Assembly (NCBI GenBank): GCA_905365145.1
Contig: CAJPIO010000003.1
Span: forward strand, 62,001 to 126,000
Reading direction: 5' to 3'
Source: Candidatus Saccharimonadota bacterium
GTDB lineage: Bacteria > Patescibacteriota > Saccharimonadia > Saccharimonadales > Saccharimonadaceae
Length of the DNA stretch: 64,000 nt
The translations under genes were made by a program, and so were the position numbers. Below the pieces are notes generated by a model. The model had not been told where the DNA came from. It was given only the letters and a program-made list of their open reading frames with translations, and did not search any database. How positions within the stretch are numbered: position 1 is the stretch's first letter; every line of letters begins with the position of its first letter. Shown in pieces: positions 25,079 to 34,131 of this stretch.

Positions 25079-26043
25079 TTAACCTCCACCTGGCAGACCG
25101 GGCAAATATGCGTACCGCGGCCAGCGACTTTTAGCTTGATGACCTCTTGGTCGGGATGGCGATGGCAAGCCTGGCCTTCACGCCGAAATACATGAGCAAA
25201 TGTCAGATAATTCCCTTTTCGACCCTCGGCATCAACGTAATTTTTATCGGTTGAGCCGCCTTGATCAATACTGAGTTGCAAGATTTGCCGCAACTCATTA
25301 AATAATGTATTCAGCTGCTGATCGCTGATGTTTTTTACCCGCGTTTGCGGATGAATCTGTGCCGCCCACAGCGCCTCATCAGCATAAATATTACCAACCC
25401 CAGCAATCACCGCCTGGTCAAGAAACGCTGGCTTGATCATCGAGTTTTGACGACGGCGAATCCGCTGGATGAAATCCTCGGCGCGCGTCTGAGGATCAAG
25501 CGGTTCCGGCCCGACTTTTTGCATGAACGGCAAGTTTTGCACTTCTGCTGTTGGCAGCAACTTCATCCAGCCGAATTTGCGCTGATCGTTAAAAAACAGC
25601 CGCGACCCATCGGTAAAGTCAATTTGCACCCGCGTCGACCGATCCGGCAGCTCGCCAATCAAACTATCGTTCGGATGGCCGCCAGCGAAGTTAGGCACCT
25701 TGTCATCCTCGAGCATCATCGGAAAACAATCCGGGTCCCGGCGACAAGCACGCCCAGATTTTTTCCGACGATACATCGCAGGATGACAACTGCGAAACAC
25801 CAACTGCCCCGTCATCTTCAAATGTACCACCAGCGAATAATGCGTATCCAGATCAATCATCAGCACCTTTGCCCGCCGCCGCACCGCCGTCACGCGCGTA
25901 CTATACAAAAATTGTTTAACGTCAGCCGGCGCATTCGGAAAGCTTTTTGGCGAGTCAAACACTGACACCCGCGCTACCACTCGACCTGGCAGTAGCTCCG
26001 CCAACCCGCGGCGAACTGTCTCAACTTCGGGAAGTTCTGGCAT
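25075..26043 (-). CDS. mutM: Formamidopyrimidine-DNA glycosylase with altered zinc finger
   Basis: Bifunctional repair glycosylase/AP lyase for oxidised purines. The start PELPEVETVRRGL gives the catalytic Pro2 and Glu3, and the Lys of the beta-hairpin (RRRAKVLMI) is present. The helix-two-turn-helix follows (QAVIAGVGNIYADEALW). Two oddities: an insertion of about 35 residues after MTGQLVF containing three Cys and many Arg/Lys, and a C-terminal finger reading C-HR-H then C-PV-C, so one of the four zinc Cys is His. At 322 residues it is longer than the usual 270. Coupled with HAD upstream and holA downstream. Confidence 0.95.
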   Translation of the reverse strand: MPELPEVETVRRGLAELLPGRVVARVSVFDSPKSFPNAPADVKQFLYSTRVTAVRRRAKVLMIDLDTHYSLVVHLKMTGQLVFRSCHPAMYRRKKSGRACRRDPDCFPMMLEDDKVPNFAGGHPNDSLIGELPDRSTRVQIDFTDGSRLFFNDQRKFGWMKLLPTAEVQNLPFMQKVGPEPLDPQTRAEDFIQRIRRRQNSMIKPAFLDQAVIAGVGNIYADEALWAAQIHPQTRVKNISDQQLNTLFNELRQILQLSIDQGGSTDKNYVDAEGRKGNYLTFAHVFRREGQACHRHPDQEVIKLKVAGRGTHICPVCQVEVK

Positions 26044-26622
26044 TTACGCCTCCAGTAAAGCGTTCAAACGCTTAATAAGCAGCTCGTTATCGGTGTATTG
26101 CAACGACATCATCCCCGCTACCTCGGCGCCTTCGCAATTTTCGACACGATCGTCAATCATCACGCATTCGCTAGCGGCGACACCTAAGCGGCCAGCTGTC
26201 AGCGTGAAAATTTCCGGGTTTGGTTTAGCCAGGCTTTCCTTGTACGACAATACGCGCACATCAAACATTTTTTCTAATTCGCCTGGCGCAAATAGATATT
26301 CCAGCGTACCGCCGCCAACATTACTCAACATCGCCATCTTCAAATTAGCGTGCTGCTGGCGTAAATTTATGATATAGTTTATCAATTCCTCGTTGCGAAT
26401 CCGCTTGTGCATCAAGAAATCATGCGTCTGCTGCTGTGTCCAGCCAAACAACTCAGCAATTCCCGATTCATACTCGCTGCCGCTAATAAAACCGTAATCA
26501 TGCTGCTTGCTGAGGTCGCGCAGCAGTACTTTGCCCTCTGGCGCAGCCATTTTTATAAGCGTATCAATACTGCCTCCGTACAGTACGCCAAAACAATCAA
26601 AAACAATCGCCTTTATCACCAT
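26044..26622 (-). CDS. HAD-superfamily hydrolase
   Basis: A 192-residue phosphatase-type HAD protein. Motif I reads FDCFGVLY, with the nucleophile Asp but Phe at the second Asp position, as in the class I subgroup that includes haloacid dehalogenases and epoxide hydrolase N-terminal domains. Motif II is LSNVG, motif III Lys lies in LAKPNPEIF, and motif IV is MIDDR. Substrate unknown. Its stop is one nt from the mutM start, and its own start lies 2 nt after the stop of the upstream membrane gene, so all are in one operon. Confidence 0.88.
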   Translation of the reverse strand: MVIKAIVFDCFGVLYGGSIDTLIKMAAPEGKVLLRDLSKQHDYGFISGSEYESGIAELFGWTQQQTHDFLMHKRIRNEELINYIINLRQQHANLKMAMLSNVGGGTLEYLFAPGELEKMFDVRVLSYKESLAKPNPEIFTLTAGRLGVAASECVMIDDRVENCEGAEVAGMMSLQYTDNELLIKRLNALLEA

Positions 26623-26624
26623 AA

Positions 26625-27227
26625 TTAGAAAATATTATTAAATGACGGTTTGAAATCTGGAATCTGATTGACAAAAAGAGCTTGGAGCTTCAGAGTATCA
26701 GCGTTAAGCGTACCAGGCGAGTCCTTGCAAGTTGAAGTCCACAAATTGGTATCGGTATTGTCACCATCGCGCGTCTCGAATACGTAAGCCAGCCCTTTGG
26801 TGGCACATACGCCGCGAATATCATCGTTTGATTTGTTATCAGAAGCCTGAATGTTGACCTTGACTAGCGCATAAGTAAACTGTTCATAAGCATTACTGTT
26901 ATTAGCATATTCCTTCTTGTCCAAAACTCTATCCAGATAACCCGAATAAATAACGTATTTACGCGATGTTGGACTAACTGTAATCTGGTAGCTCTTGAAC
27001 TCTTCATCGGCAACAATCGGACCGCGCACCGTCCAGCGCACGCTGCGAATTGGGTCTTGATTTTTGATTTTGCTCTCTAACGATTGTTCGGGGGTTTGCG
27101 GCTGCTCGGTCTTTTTATCCGGATTCAGCAACGATCGCACAAGTGTTACCAAAATGGCAATAACAACCACCACAGTAATAATAGTAATGATTATCGGTAA
27201 AATTCTCGGTCGGGATCCTCTGTACAT
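26625..27227 (-). CDS. Hypothetical single-pass membrane protein, 200 aa
   Basis: Not recognised. A short basic N-terminus is followed by one very hydrophobic helix (about residues 9-31). The rest is an extracytoplasmic domain with beta character, ending in a conserved-looking aromatic tail. TAAAAT (27239-27234) lies 6 nt before the ATG, giving a leaderless mRNA. It is the first gene of the operon that continues with HAD, mutM and holA. Confidence 0.75.
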   Translation of the reverse strand: MYRGSRPRILPIIITIITVVVVIAILVTLVRSLLNPDKKTEQPQTPEQSLESKIKNQDPIRSVRWTVRGPIVADEEFKSYQITVSPTSRKYVIYSGYLDRVLDKKEYANNSNAYEQFTYALVKVNIQASDNKSNDDIRGVCATKGLAYVFETRDGDNTDTNLWTSTCKDSPGTLNADTLKLQALFVNQIPDFKPSFNNIF

Positions 27228-27248
27228 GTTTGTATTTTAACACACTTA

Positions 27249-27947
27249 TCACGCAGCTACGCGTACCGTGCCAGAAACAGCCGCAGCACCCAAACCTTCT
27301 TCTACGTCTGCGAGAGAAGACTCGACGATTTCTTTAAAACGTTTATCTGTATCGTCCTCTTTATTATCAGCTGTTATTTCTTCAGGTCGTTTATTATCTG
27401 TATCGTTCTTTTTAGCGTTCTTTTTAGCGATTAATTCGTCAAGTGGTAAAAGCTCTCTGCCAAGACTATCTGCTACTACCAACTCTTCACCACCTTTCCA
27501 AAAAACATTAATACTGCGTCTACCAGCAAAGTGAAGCGTGTCAATAGCCTTAACGCCTTTTGGCATAACATATGGCATGTACCGCCCTTCTGCGCAGCTG
27601 TTTTCGGTAATTTCTTGCACTGCCGCCTCTGGATCGCCGCTGTCGTTTTCGGCATCAGGGCCGCAGCAAATTACTAGCCAACCGTAAGGATTTTCTTTAT
27701 TTGCATAATTATTGTAGATTTGCCAAACAGTACTATCTGCGTCTACAAACCTACCAACACGAAAGTCACAACCACTTTCTTCGCCAAGGTTTTTATAAAG
27801 CTTGTCCGCAGCAGCCACTTGCCTGCTGAGACGAGACTCTTTTTGTCCTAACTGCTCTTCTAGCTGCGCTATACGCTCTTGCCTAGATAAAGGCCTAGCC
27901 CCTTCAAGTTTAGGGTTGCTATTTTTTGGTAACATTTTCCGTTCCAC
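27249..27947 (-). CDS. Hypothetical protein, 232 aa
   Basis: Not recognised. The N-terminal 50 residues form a Lys/Glu/Gln-rich coiled coil. A central region (about 55-165) looks globular, with YGWLVICCGPDAEND and FAGRRSINVFWKGG segments and four Cys. The C-terminus is charged and probably disordered. The start is GTG at 27947, supported by AAGGCGG at good spacing; an ATG 12 nt later is possible. It has its own promoter (27984-28012). Confidence 0.65.
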   Translation of the reverse strand: MERKMLPKNSNPKLEGARPLSRQERIAQLEEQLGQKESRLSRQVAAADKLYKNLGEESGCDFRVGRFVDADSTVWQIYNNYANKENPYGWLVICCGPDAENDSGDPEAAVQEITENSCAEGRYMPYVMPKGVKAIDTLHFAGRRSINVFWKGGEELVVADSLGRELLPLDELIAKKNAKKNDTDNKRPEEITADNKEDDTDKRFKEIVESSLADVEEGLGAAAVSGTVRVAA

Positions 27948-27983
27948 AACATCCGCCTTTTTGCTTAAGCTAACTGTAATTAG

Positions 27984-28012
27984 ATTATACCACAGTTGCA
28001 GTTATTTGTCCA
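27984..28012 (-). promoter_or_regulatory. Promoter of the 232-aa gene
   Basis: TGGACA (28012-28007), 17-nt spacer, TATAAT (27989-27984). Confidence 0.75.
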
Positions 28013-28056
28013 TATTTGTACGGGTTTTCGCTAATTTTCAGCAAATTTTAAGTTTT

Positions 28057-30705
28057 TTACACTTCGCCCCAATTATTACCGATTTTGACGTCGACTTTGA
28101 GCTTAATACCGAGCTGCGGGTAGATATTTTCCATAGTCTCTACCAGCATTTTGCTGACTATTTCGGCGTTTTGGAGCGGACACTCAATCATGATACTGTC
28201 ATGGATTTGCAAGATTTGATGGCCGAGCGAGATATTTTTATGTACAAGCCCAGACTTGCTGCCTGAAGAGACTTGCCTTTCCGGCAAGGCGAATTCGTTC
28301 TTTTCGAATTTGCCGGTCTCTGAAGGTAGCAAATCTGGGCTTGTCATTATCGTCAGTCGCTTCTCTACCGCCAGCATCGCTAATTTCATCAAATCCGCCT
28401 CGGTACCTTGTATCGGCATATTAGCTGCTGCGCGCTCGGCAGCCGAGCGAACAGCAAAATTATTCGATCTGACATCGGGCGTCGGCCGGCGCCGGCCAAA
28501 CAATGTCTGCACAAAGCCGTCATCGTGCGCTTGGCGAATCGTTCGTTCCATGAACTCTTTGATGCGCGGGCGGATACGATAATATTCGTCGATGAAATGT
28601 TGCGCTTCGCCGTAACTCATATTGGCAGCAGCTGCCAAACCATGCTGGCTCATGCCGTATAATACGCCGAAATTCACCACTTTAGCGCGGCGGCGCTGCG
28701 TTGGCGTCACTTCATTAATCGGCACGTTATAAACTTCAGCTGCCGTCTTGGCATGAATATCAACGTCGGTATTAAAATCTTCAATCATCTGTTTTTCGCC
28801 AGCCATCACCGCCGCCAGGCGCAGCTCAAATTGCGAATAATCAGCATTTACGAAAACATTGCCAGGCGCTGGCACAAAAGCATCGCGAATCTGCCGCCCC
28901 AACTCAGTACGAATCGGAATATTCTGTAAATTCGGGTTAGTGCTCGACAACCGCCCAGTCGCTGTCGCATCTTGGTTAAACGTTGTGTGGATATAGCCGT
29001 TAGCGTCCGTTTGCTCTGGTAAAGCTGCCACATAGGTATTTTGTAATTTCGATAGTTCGCGAAAACGCTCGACCAACTCAATAATTGGATGTTGCCCGCG
29101 CAGCTTATCAAGTTCCTTTTGGTTGGTTGAATAACCAGTTTTGCCTTTTTTGATACCGGCTGTCGGCAAGAGCAGCTTATCAAATAGCGCGCTAGCCAAC
29201 TGCGCTGGGCTGGCGACATTAAATTCATAACCGACCATATCATAAATATTTTGCTGAACCGCTGCAATATCTTGCGCTAATGATTTATTCATTTTTTCGA
29301 GTTTGCTGGCATCGATTTTGATACCTCGAAATTCCATTTGCGCTAAAACATTAATCAGTGGAAAATCCATCGTCTGCGCCACCTGCTGGAGGTCGGGCAG
29401 CTCAGCAAACGCTGACTTTTGTTGTTCATGAACTACCCACAGCGCTGCCATCGCCAATCTTGGGTCATCCAAAGATTCTACGCCTGCCAAATCCGCTAAT
29501 GCGCGCGATTTACGCAAAGGATTTAACAGAAACGAGCCCTGCGCGGTATCGTGCTTAACAGTCGGCAATTGCTGGCAACCAGCACCGAGAAGTGCTTTGA
29601 AAAACTCCTTGGTATCGTGGCCGACTATCGAAGCTTCTGCTAAAATAGCGCTTGCTTTAGCCAGTGGCAAGCGGGCGACCTTGCCTTTTTCATGGCTCAG
29701 CCAAACCATATCACCATCCCAAATTACCAGTAATTCTGGCGCCATTACTAACATTGGCATGACTTTATCGCCCGATATCTCAACAGCCGGCGCAAGAATA
29801 TTATTTGTAGCCACTTCTGAAGCGCCATCGCGCATGTGTTGTGGTAATTTTCGCAACAATGAGCGAAACTCCAGCTTTTCGAGTAACTCTCGCAACTTTG
29901 CCGTGTCTAAGTCGCGCACGTTCATTGCCTCTAAATCGAGTTTCACTGGCGCATCGGTGAATAGCCGCGCCAATTCCCTACTCATATAAGCAGATTTTTT
30001 ACCAGCTTCTAATTTGCGGCGCAAGCTGTCTTTAATCTGCCATAGATTCTCATAAACACCGTCTAGCGTTTCAAATTGTTGTAGTAATTTGACGGCTGTC
30101 TTTTCGCCGACCCCCGGCACCCCAGGGATATTATCCGACGAATCGCCTTTCAAGCTTTTCAAGTCGAGAAATTGGCCAATCCGAATACCGTAGCGCTTTT
30201 CAAACGCTGGAATATCAAATTTATCAATGTTAGTCAGGCCTTTTTTGAGTGCATAAAGATACGTATTTTGATCGAGAATTTGCAGCGCGTCCAAGTCGCT
30301 AGTAATCAAATAAGTTTCGATGTCGCCGTGCTGTTCAGCCTGCTTGTCTAGCGTTGCCATGATATCGTCGGCCTCATAATCATCAAATTCATACAGCGGC
30401 CAGCTAAAAGCCGCCAGTAGCTCGTGCAAAATCGGAATCTGCGCATAAAAATCTGGCGGTGCTGGTTTGCGCCCGGCCTTATAATCAGGATAAATCGCCA
30501 ACCGGCGGCGAATATTCGTTCCTCGTTTATCCCACGCTACGCAGACATAATCCGGGTTAAGTTGCTTAAATAATTCCAAGCTCAGCGCCGCGAAACCATA
30601 CACGCCGCCTGTCGGTGTCCCGTCTGCGGTCGACAACCCAGGCATAGCATAATAACCGCGATAGAACACGCTTTTACCGTCGATAATCACTAGGCGTTTG
30701 GCCAT
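28057..30705 (-). CDS. polA: DNA polymerase I with in-frame palindromic insertion
   Basis: Gap-filling and Okazaki-fragment polymerase. The 882 residues hold the 5'-3' flap exonuclease (VIIDGKSVFYRGYYAM, then DDYEADDIMATL), a degenerate 3'-5' domain without the DEDD residues, and the polymerase domain: motif A VNADYSQFELR, the O-helix RRAKVVNFGVLYGMS and motif C QIHDS. Just before motif C about 34 residues (about 788-821) are inserted, encoded by a 101-bp palindromic element at 28244-28344. Taq and E. coli have a short loop there. TATAAT at 30717-30712 lies 6 nt before the ATG, so the mRNA is probably leaderless. Confidence 0.96.
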   Translation of the reverse strand: MAKRLVIIDGKSVFYRGYYAMPGLSTADGTPTGGVYGFAALSLELFKQLNPDYVCVAWDKRGTNIRRRLAIYPDYKAGRKPAPPDFYAQIPILHELLAAFSWPLYEFDDYEADDIMATLDKQAEQHGDIETYLITSDLDALQILDQNTYLYALKKGLTNIDKFDIPAFEKRYGIRIGQFLDLKSLKGDSSDNIPGVPGVGEKTAVKLLQQFETLDGVYENLWQIKDSLRRKLEAGKKSAYMSRELARLFTDAPVKLDLEAMNVRDLDTAKLRELLEKLEFRSLLRKLPQHMRDGASEVATNNILAPAVEISGDKVMPMLVMAPELLVIWDGDMVWLSHEKGKVARLPLAKASAILAEASIVGHDTKEFFKALLGAGCQQLPTVKHDTAQGSFLLNPLRKSRALADLAGVESLDDPRLAMAALWVVHEQQKSAFAELPDLQQVAQTMDFPLINVLAQMEFRGIKIDASKLEKMNKSLAQDIAAVQQNIYDMVGYEFNVASPAQLASALFDKLLLPTAGIKKGKTGYSTNQKELDKLRGQHPIIELVERFRELSKLQNTYVAALPEQTDANGYIHTTFNQDATATGRLSSTNPNLQNIPIRTELGRQIRDAFVPAPGNVFVNADYSQFELRLAAVMAGEKQMIEDFNTDVDIHAKTAAEVYNVPINEVTPTQRRRAKVVNFGVLYGMSQHGLAAAANMSYGEAQHFIDEYYRIRPRIKEFMERTIRQAHDDGFVQTLFGRRRPTPDVRSNNFAVRSAAERAAANMPIQGTEADLMKLAMLAVEKRLTIMTSPDLLPSETGKFEKNEFALPERQVSSGSKSGLVHKNISLGHQILQIHDSIMIECPLQNAEIVSKMLVETMENIYPQLGIKLKVDVKIGNNWGEV
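28244..28344. repeat. Palindromic element inside polA
   Basis: The two ends are inverted copies of about 29 bp (25 matches), beginning ACAAGCCCAGA on both strands. Inside lie two further hairpins: TTGCC-TTTCC-GGCAA, and one with GGCGAATTCG pairing with its near complement. The whole folds into a cloverleaf-like structure and is read through in the polA frame as a hydrophilic loop. Confidence 0.8.
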
Positions 30706-30764
30706 ATTTATATTATACGCTATCTAAGGGCCGTTACTTACAAGCAAATATAGCCATAATCATG

Positions 30765-30770
30765 TATACT
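30765..30770 (+). promoter_or_regulatory. -10 box of the P-loop kinase gene
   Basis: TATACT, 6 nt before the ATG at 30777. No clear -35 box and no Shine-Dalgarno site; leaderless start likely. Confidence 0.6.
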
Positions 30771-30776
30771 AAGGTT

Positions 30777-31358
30777 ATGACATCACAAGAAAAACCAGCC
30801 AAGATTTTGGCATTCGTCGGGCTGCCTGGCGCCGGTAAAACCGAAGCAACCAATTTCGTAGCCGCCAAAGGTTTTCCCAAAATCTACGGCGGCGGCATTT
30901 TGTACGACGAAATGCGCGCTCAAGGCGTTGAAATCACACCCGAATCGCAAGCCGAGTTTCGCAAACAGTGGCGCGAACGCGACGGCAAAGACGTTATCAT
31001 CCGCCGCGCTGCCGAGCAATTACACCGCTTAATTGATGCTGGCCAGCATCGTTTATTGTTCGACGGGCTCTATTCCTGGACAGAGTACAAGTTCCTCAAA
31101 CACGAGTTTCCTGGCGAGCTCATCGTTGCCGCCATTGTCGCGCCAAAACATTTGCGCCACCGCCGTCTCGCAACTCGTCCCGAGCGGCCATTCACCGCCG
31201 AACAAGCTAACCAGCGCGACTGGTCAGAAATTGAAGACATCGAAAAAGGCGGACCAATAGCTATCGCTGATTATTATTTAATTAACGACAGCGATATCAC
31301 TGCGCTATACGCCAAGATTAATTCGCTGCTCAGTACAACTGGTTTTGTTAATGTATAA
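30777..31358 (+). CDS. P-loop kinase, dephospho-CoA/nucleotide kinase-like
   Basis: A 193-residue P-loop protein with Walker A GLPGAGKT (residues 15-22), a substrate-loop GGGILYDEM, a Walker-B-like strand LLFDGLYSW and an Arg-rich lid (RHRRLATRPERP). It ends in the DYYLINDSDITALYAKI pattern common to dephospho-CoA kinases and archaeal UPF0200 proteins. The substrate is uncertain: adenylate-type or CoaE-type are both possible. The start at 30777 is placed by the -10 box 6 nt upstream. It converges with sigA, whose stop lies 15 nt away. Confidence 0.75.
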   Translation: MTSQEKPAKILAFVGLPGAGKTEATNFVAAKGFPKIYGGGILYDEMRAQGVEITPESQAEFRKQWRERDGKDVIIRRAAEQLHRLIDAGQHRLLFDGLYSWTEYKFLKHEFPGELIVAAIVAPKHLRHRRLATRPERPFTAEQANQRDWSEIEDIEKGGPIAIADYYLINDSDITALYAKINSLLSTTGFVNV

Positions 31359-31373
31359 CACCTAAAACCAAAG

Positions 31374-32351
31374 TTATTGCAAGTAAGTATAAAGTTTTTT
31401 AGCGTCTTTATGCTTGCGTAACTTCGCTAGCGCTTTAGCTTCAATCTGGCGAATTCGCTCGCGCGTCACTGCAAATTCCTGGCCAACCTCTTCAAGCGTA
31501 TGACTCTTGCCGCTATCTAATCCAAAGCGCATCCGGACAATCTTTTGTTCGCGATCGCTCAGCGTACCCAGCAAATCTTTAACTTGTTCCTTTAACAGCT
31601 GATTCGAGGCCGATTCCTCTGGACTAATTGTACCTTCATCCTCGATGAAATCGCCCAGCACCGACTCGCCTTCGTCATCGCCGTCGCGGCCGACACCAGC
31701 ATCCAAGCTCGAAATGTCCTGCTTGATTTTCATGACATATTCGACTTTTTCTGGTTCCATCTCTAGCTCTTTAGCTAGCTCTTCAATCGTTGGCTCGCGA
31801 TTCAGCTCCTGCGTCATGCGCCGCTGCGTGCGCAGCAATTTATTGATGGTTTCTACCATATGAACTGGAATACGAATCGTTCGCGCCTGATCAGCAATCG
31901 CCCGGGTAATCGCCTGGCGAATCCACCAGGTGGCATAAGTTGAAAACTTAAAACCCTTGTCTGGATCAAATTTTTCCACAGCACGCAGTAAGCCAGTATG
32001 CCCTTCTTGAATCAAATCCAAGAAGTCTAAGCCGCGACCCGAATATCGTTTAGCGATCGATACCACCAAGCGCATATTTGCTTCGGCCATTTTATCTTTA
32101 GCTTTTTTGTCGCCTTCTTTGACGCGTTTTGCCAATTCTAGTTCTTCCTCGGCGCTCAGCAGCGGGATTTTGCCAATCTCGCGCAAATGCAGCCGCACTG
32201 AGTCGTCCGAAATATCGTCGAAATATTGATTAGCATTGAGTACATCTTCAGGAGTATCTTCGTCCATCAAATCGTTGATATCAGGCTCATTGATGTCCTG
32301 ATCTTGTATATTGTCGTCAGATGGCTTCTGCGCTTGGTCGTCGTTTGTCAC
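31374..32351 (-). CDS. sigA: Primary sigma factor, RpoD/SigA
   Basis: Housekeeping sigma-70 that recognises the TTGACA/TATAAT promoters seen here. In 325 residues it carries region 1.2 (DSVRLHLREIGKIPLL), region 2 (DLIQEGHTGLLRAVEKFD, then KFSTYATWWIRQAITRA), region 3, and region 4 with the helix-turn-helix ending VTRERIRQIEAKALAKLR. A short acidic N-terminus replaces region 1.1. Start is GTG at 32351 with AAGGAG upstream. It overlaps dnaG by 35 nt: a reduced dnaG-rpoD macromolecular synthesis operon without rpsU. Confidence 0.96.
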   Translation of the reverse strand: MTNDDQAQKPSDDNIQDQDINEPDINDLMDEDTPEDVLNANQYFDDISDDSVRLHLREIGKIPLLSAEEELELAKRVKEGDKKAKDKMAEANMRLVVSIAKRYSGRGLDFLDLIQEGHTGLLRAVEKFDPDKGFKFSTYATWWIRQAITRAIADQARTIRIPVHMVETINKLLRTQRRMTQELNREPTIEELAKELEMEPEKVEYVMKIKQDISSLDAGVGRDGDDEGESVLGDFIEDEGTISPEESASNQLLKEQVKDLLGTLSDREQKIVRMRFGLDSGKSHTLEEVGQEFAVTRERIRQIEAKALAKLRKHKDAKKLYTYLQ

Positions 32352-34077
32352 GAGCTTTCTCCTTGATTATGTTATTGAGTGCCGCACGCAACTCTCTAGC
32401 CGCTGCCTCATCGCCAGCAGCTTCAGCGTCGCGTAACTTAGCTAATAATTCTTGTTGAGTTTGTTTGTTATGTTTATCCTCTTTATCCCGCAGCAGTTGG
32501 CACATCGCGACATAGCGATCGCCGCTATCCCATGCTACATAACGCTCCTCAGCGCGCAATGATACCATTTTTACATAAATATCAGCTTTTTGCAACTTTT
32601 TAGGGCGATTTTGCGGATCGTCTTCTTCGAGGAGTACCGTCGCTAATAACTCTCGCTCAGCGCTGCTCCACTGCTGGCGGCCAGCGCGGCGCAATTCTTC
32701 CAAGCATCTAGCATCATAAAGCGCCAAAGCCAAAATATTATCCTCTAGCACCGCCTGCTCGTTCTTAATAATCGATGTATTTACCACAACGGGTTTAAAA
32801 GTTCGTTTCTTGGCAGGATCGCCGGCTAGTTTTTGCCGAACCGCCTCCTCGCTGGTATGCGACATAGCGGCTATCCGCTTGATATAGTATTCGCGCTCGA
32901 CGGGGTCAGCTAGCCCGCGCACTACTCGCAGCGCTGCCGTAGTAAAAGTTCGCCGGCCAACCGCTGTATCCAAATCGCAGCGCCCAGCATGCTGGCGCAA
33001 TACCCATTCGACAGCCGGCTCGTTGCGAGTTACCGCTTCGCGCCAGGCTTGAGCACTTGATTTGATCAATTCATCTGGATCTTTAGCGCCATCTGGCAAC
33101 GAAATAATTGTTAGCTCAATGCCCTCATGCGAGGCCAGCTCAATTGCCCGCTCGGTCGCCGCTACGCCAGCCTGATCGCCGTCATAGCAAAGCCGCACGT
33201 CGCCAGTCAGCCGCTTGACCGCCTTGAGGTGATTCTCGGTCATCGACGTGCCAGCAGTCGCTACTGTTTGCGCTACGCCCGCTTGGTGGCTGCTAACTAC
33301 ATCCAAATTTCCCTCAACCATCACTACGAAACCACTTTTGCGGATCGCTTCTTTGGCTTGGCTCAACGCGAAAATATGACGACCCTTATCATACAGTAAT
33401 GTCTGCGGCGTATTCAGATATTTTGGCGCATTCGGCACATTGCCAATAATCCGCCCGGTAAAGCCAATCACTTGCCCGCCCTGATCCATCAACGGAATCA
33501 TCATTCGACCGCGAAACAAATCTTTGCCATAGCGGTTTAATAACCCCGCATCGTTGATCTCTCGCTTAGTAAAACCTCTTTTTTCGAGCGCCGCCAGCAA
33601 CGCCGTGCCGCTATCCGGCGCATAACCAATCTGAAAATCTTGGACGGTTTGCCGCGACAATCCTCGCTGCTTAAAAACATATTCAATCGCCTGCTGGCTA
33701 CGCAATAAACTCTGTTGGAAATATCGTGCTGCTAGCTCGTTGGCTGCCAACAGCCGCTTTTTGTAGGCGCTGCGCTTCTTGGCACCAGCCGATTGATATT
33801 CGCTGAGATCAACCCCAGCTTTGCGCGCCAAAAATTCCATCGCCTGGCGAAAATCCATCCCCTCGGCCTCCATTACAAAAGCGAAGACATCGCCGCCTTT
33901 ATTACTCGAGAAATCATGCCAAATATTTTTTTCAGGACTTACGAAGAAGCTTGGCGTTTTCTCGCCAGTAAACGGACTTAACCCCTTATAGCTGCGCCCT
34001 GCCCGCTTCAGCTCAACATATTCGCCAATCACATCTTCGATATTGAGCCGCGAGCGAATTTCCTCCTTGGCATCCAT
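32317..34077 (-). CDS. dnaG: DNA primase lacking zinc ligands
   Basis: Makes RNA primers for replication. The N-terminal domain keeps the CHC2 fold pattern (GRSYKGLSPFTGEKTPSF, then NIWHDFSSNKGGDVF), but the Cys-x2-His and Cys-x2-Cys zinc ligands are Ser34, Thr37, Asp55 and Ser58. The TOPRIM core is intact (VMVEGNLDVVSSHQAG and the LCYDGDQAG acidic pair). The C-terminal 150 residues are divergent and charged. TATACT at 34090-34085 lies 7 nt before the ATG (leaderless). Start at 34077 matches family length (586). Confidence 0.96.
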   Translation of the reverse strand: MDAKEEIRSRLNIEDVIGEYVELKRAGRSYKGLSPFTGEKTPSFFVSPEKNIWHDFSSNKGGDVFAFVMEAEGMDFRQAMEFLARKAGVDLSEYQSAGAKKRSAYKKRLLAANELAARYFQQSLLRSQQAIEYVFKQRGLSRQTVQDFQIGYAPDSGTALLAALEKRGFTKREINDAGLLNRYGKDLFRGRMMIPLMDQGGQVIGFTGRIIGNVPNAPKYLNTPQTLLYDKGRHIFALSQAKEAIRKSGFVVMVEGNLDVVSSHQAGVAQTVATAGTSMTENHLKAVKRLTGDVRLCYDGDQAGVAATERAIELASHEGIELTIISLPDGAKDPDELIKSSAQAWREAVTRNEPAVEWVLRQHAGRCDLDTAVGRRTFTTAALRVVRGLADPVEREYYIKRIAAMSHTSEEAVRQKLAGDPAKKRTFKPVVVNTSIIKNEQAVLEDNILALALYDARCLEELRRAGRQQWSSAERELLATVLLEEDDPQNRPKKLQKADIYVKMVSLRAEERYVAWDSGDRYVAMCQLLRDKEDKHNKQTQQELLAKLRDAEAAGDEAAARELRAALNNIIKEKARDKRRPSAEAI

Positions 34078-34131
34078 ACATTTTAGTATATCACTCTTTA
34101 CCTCTGTTATCGGTTGTGGTTAAATATAGAT

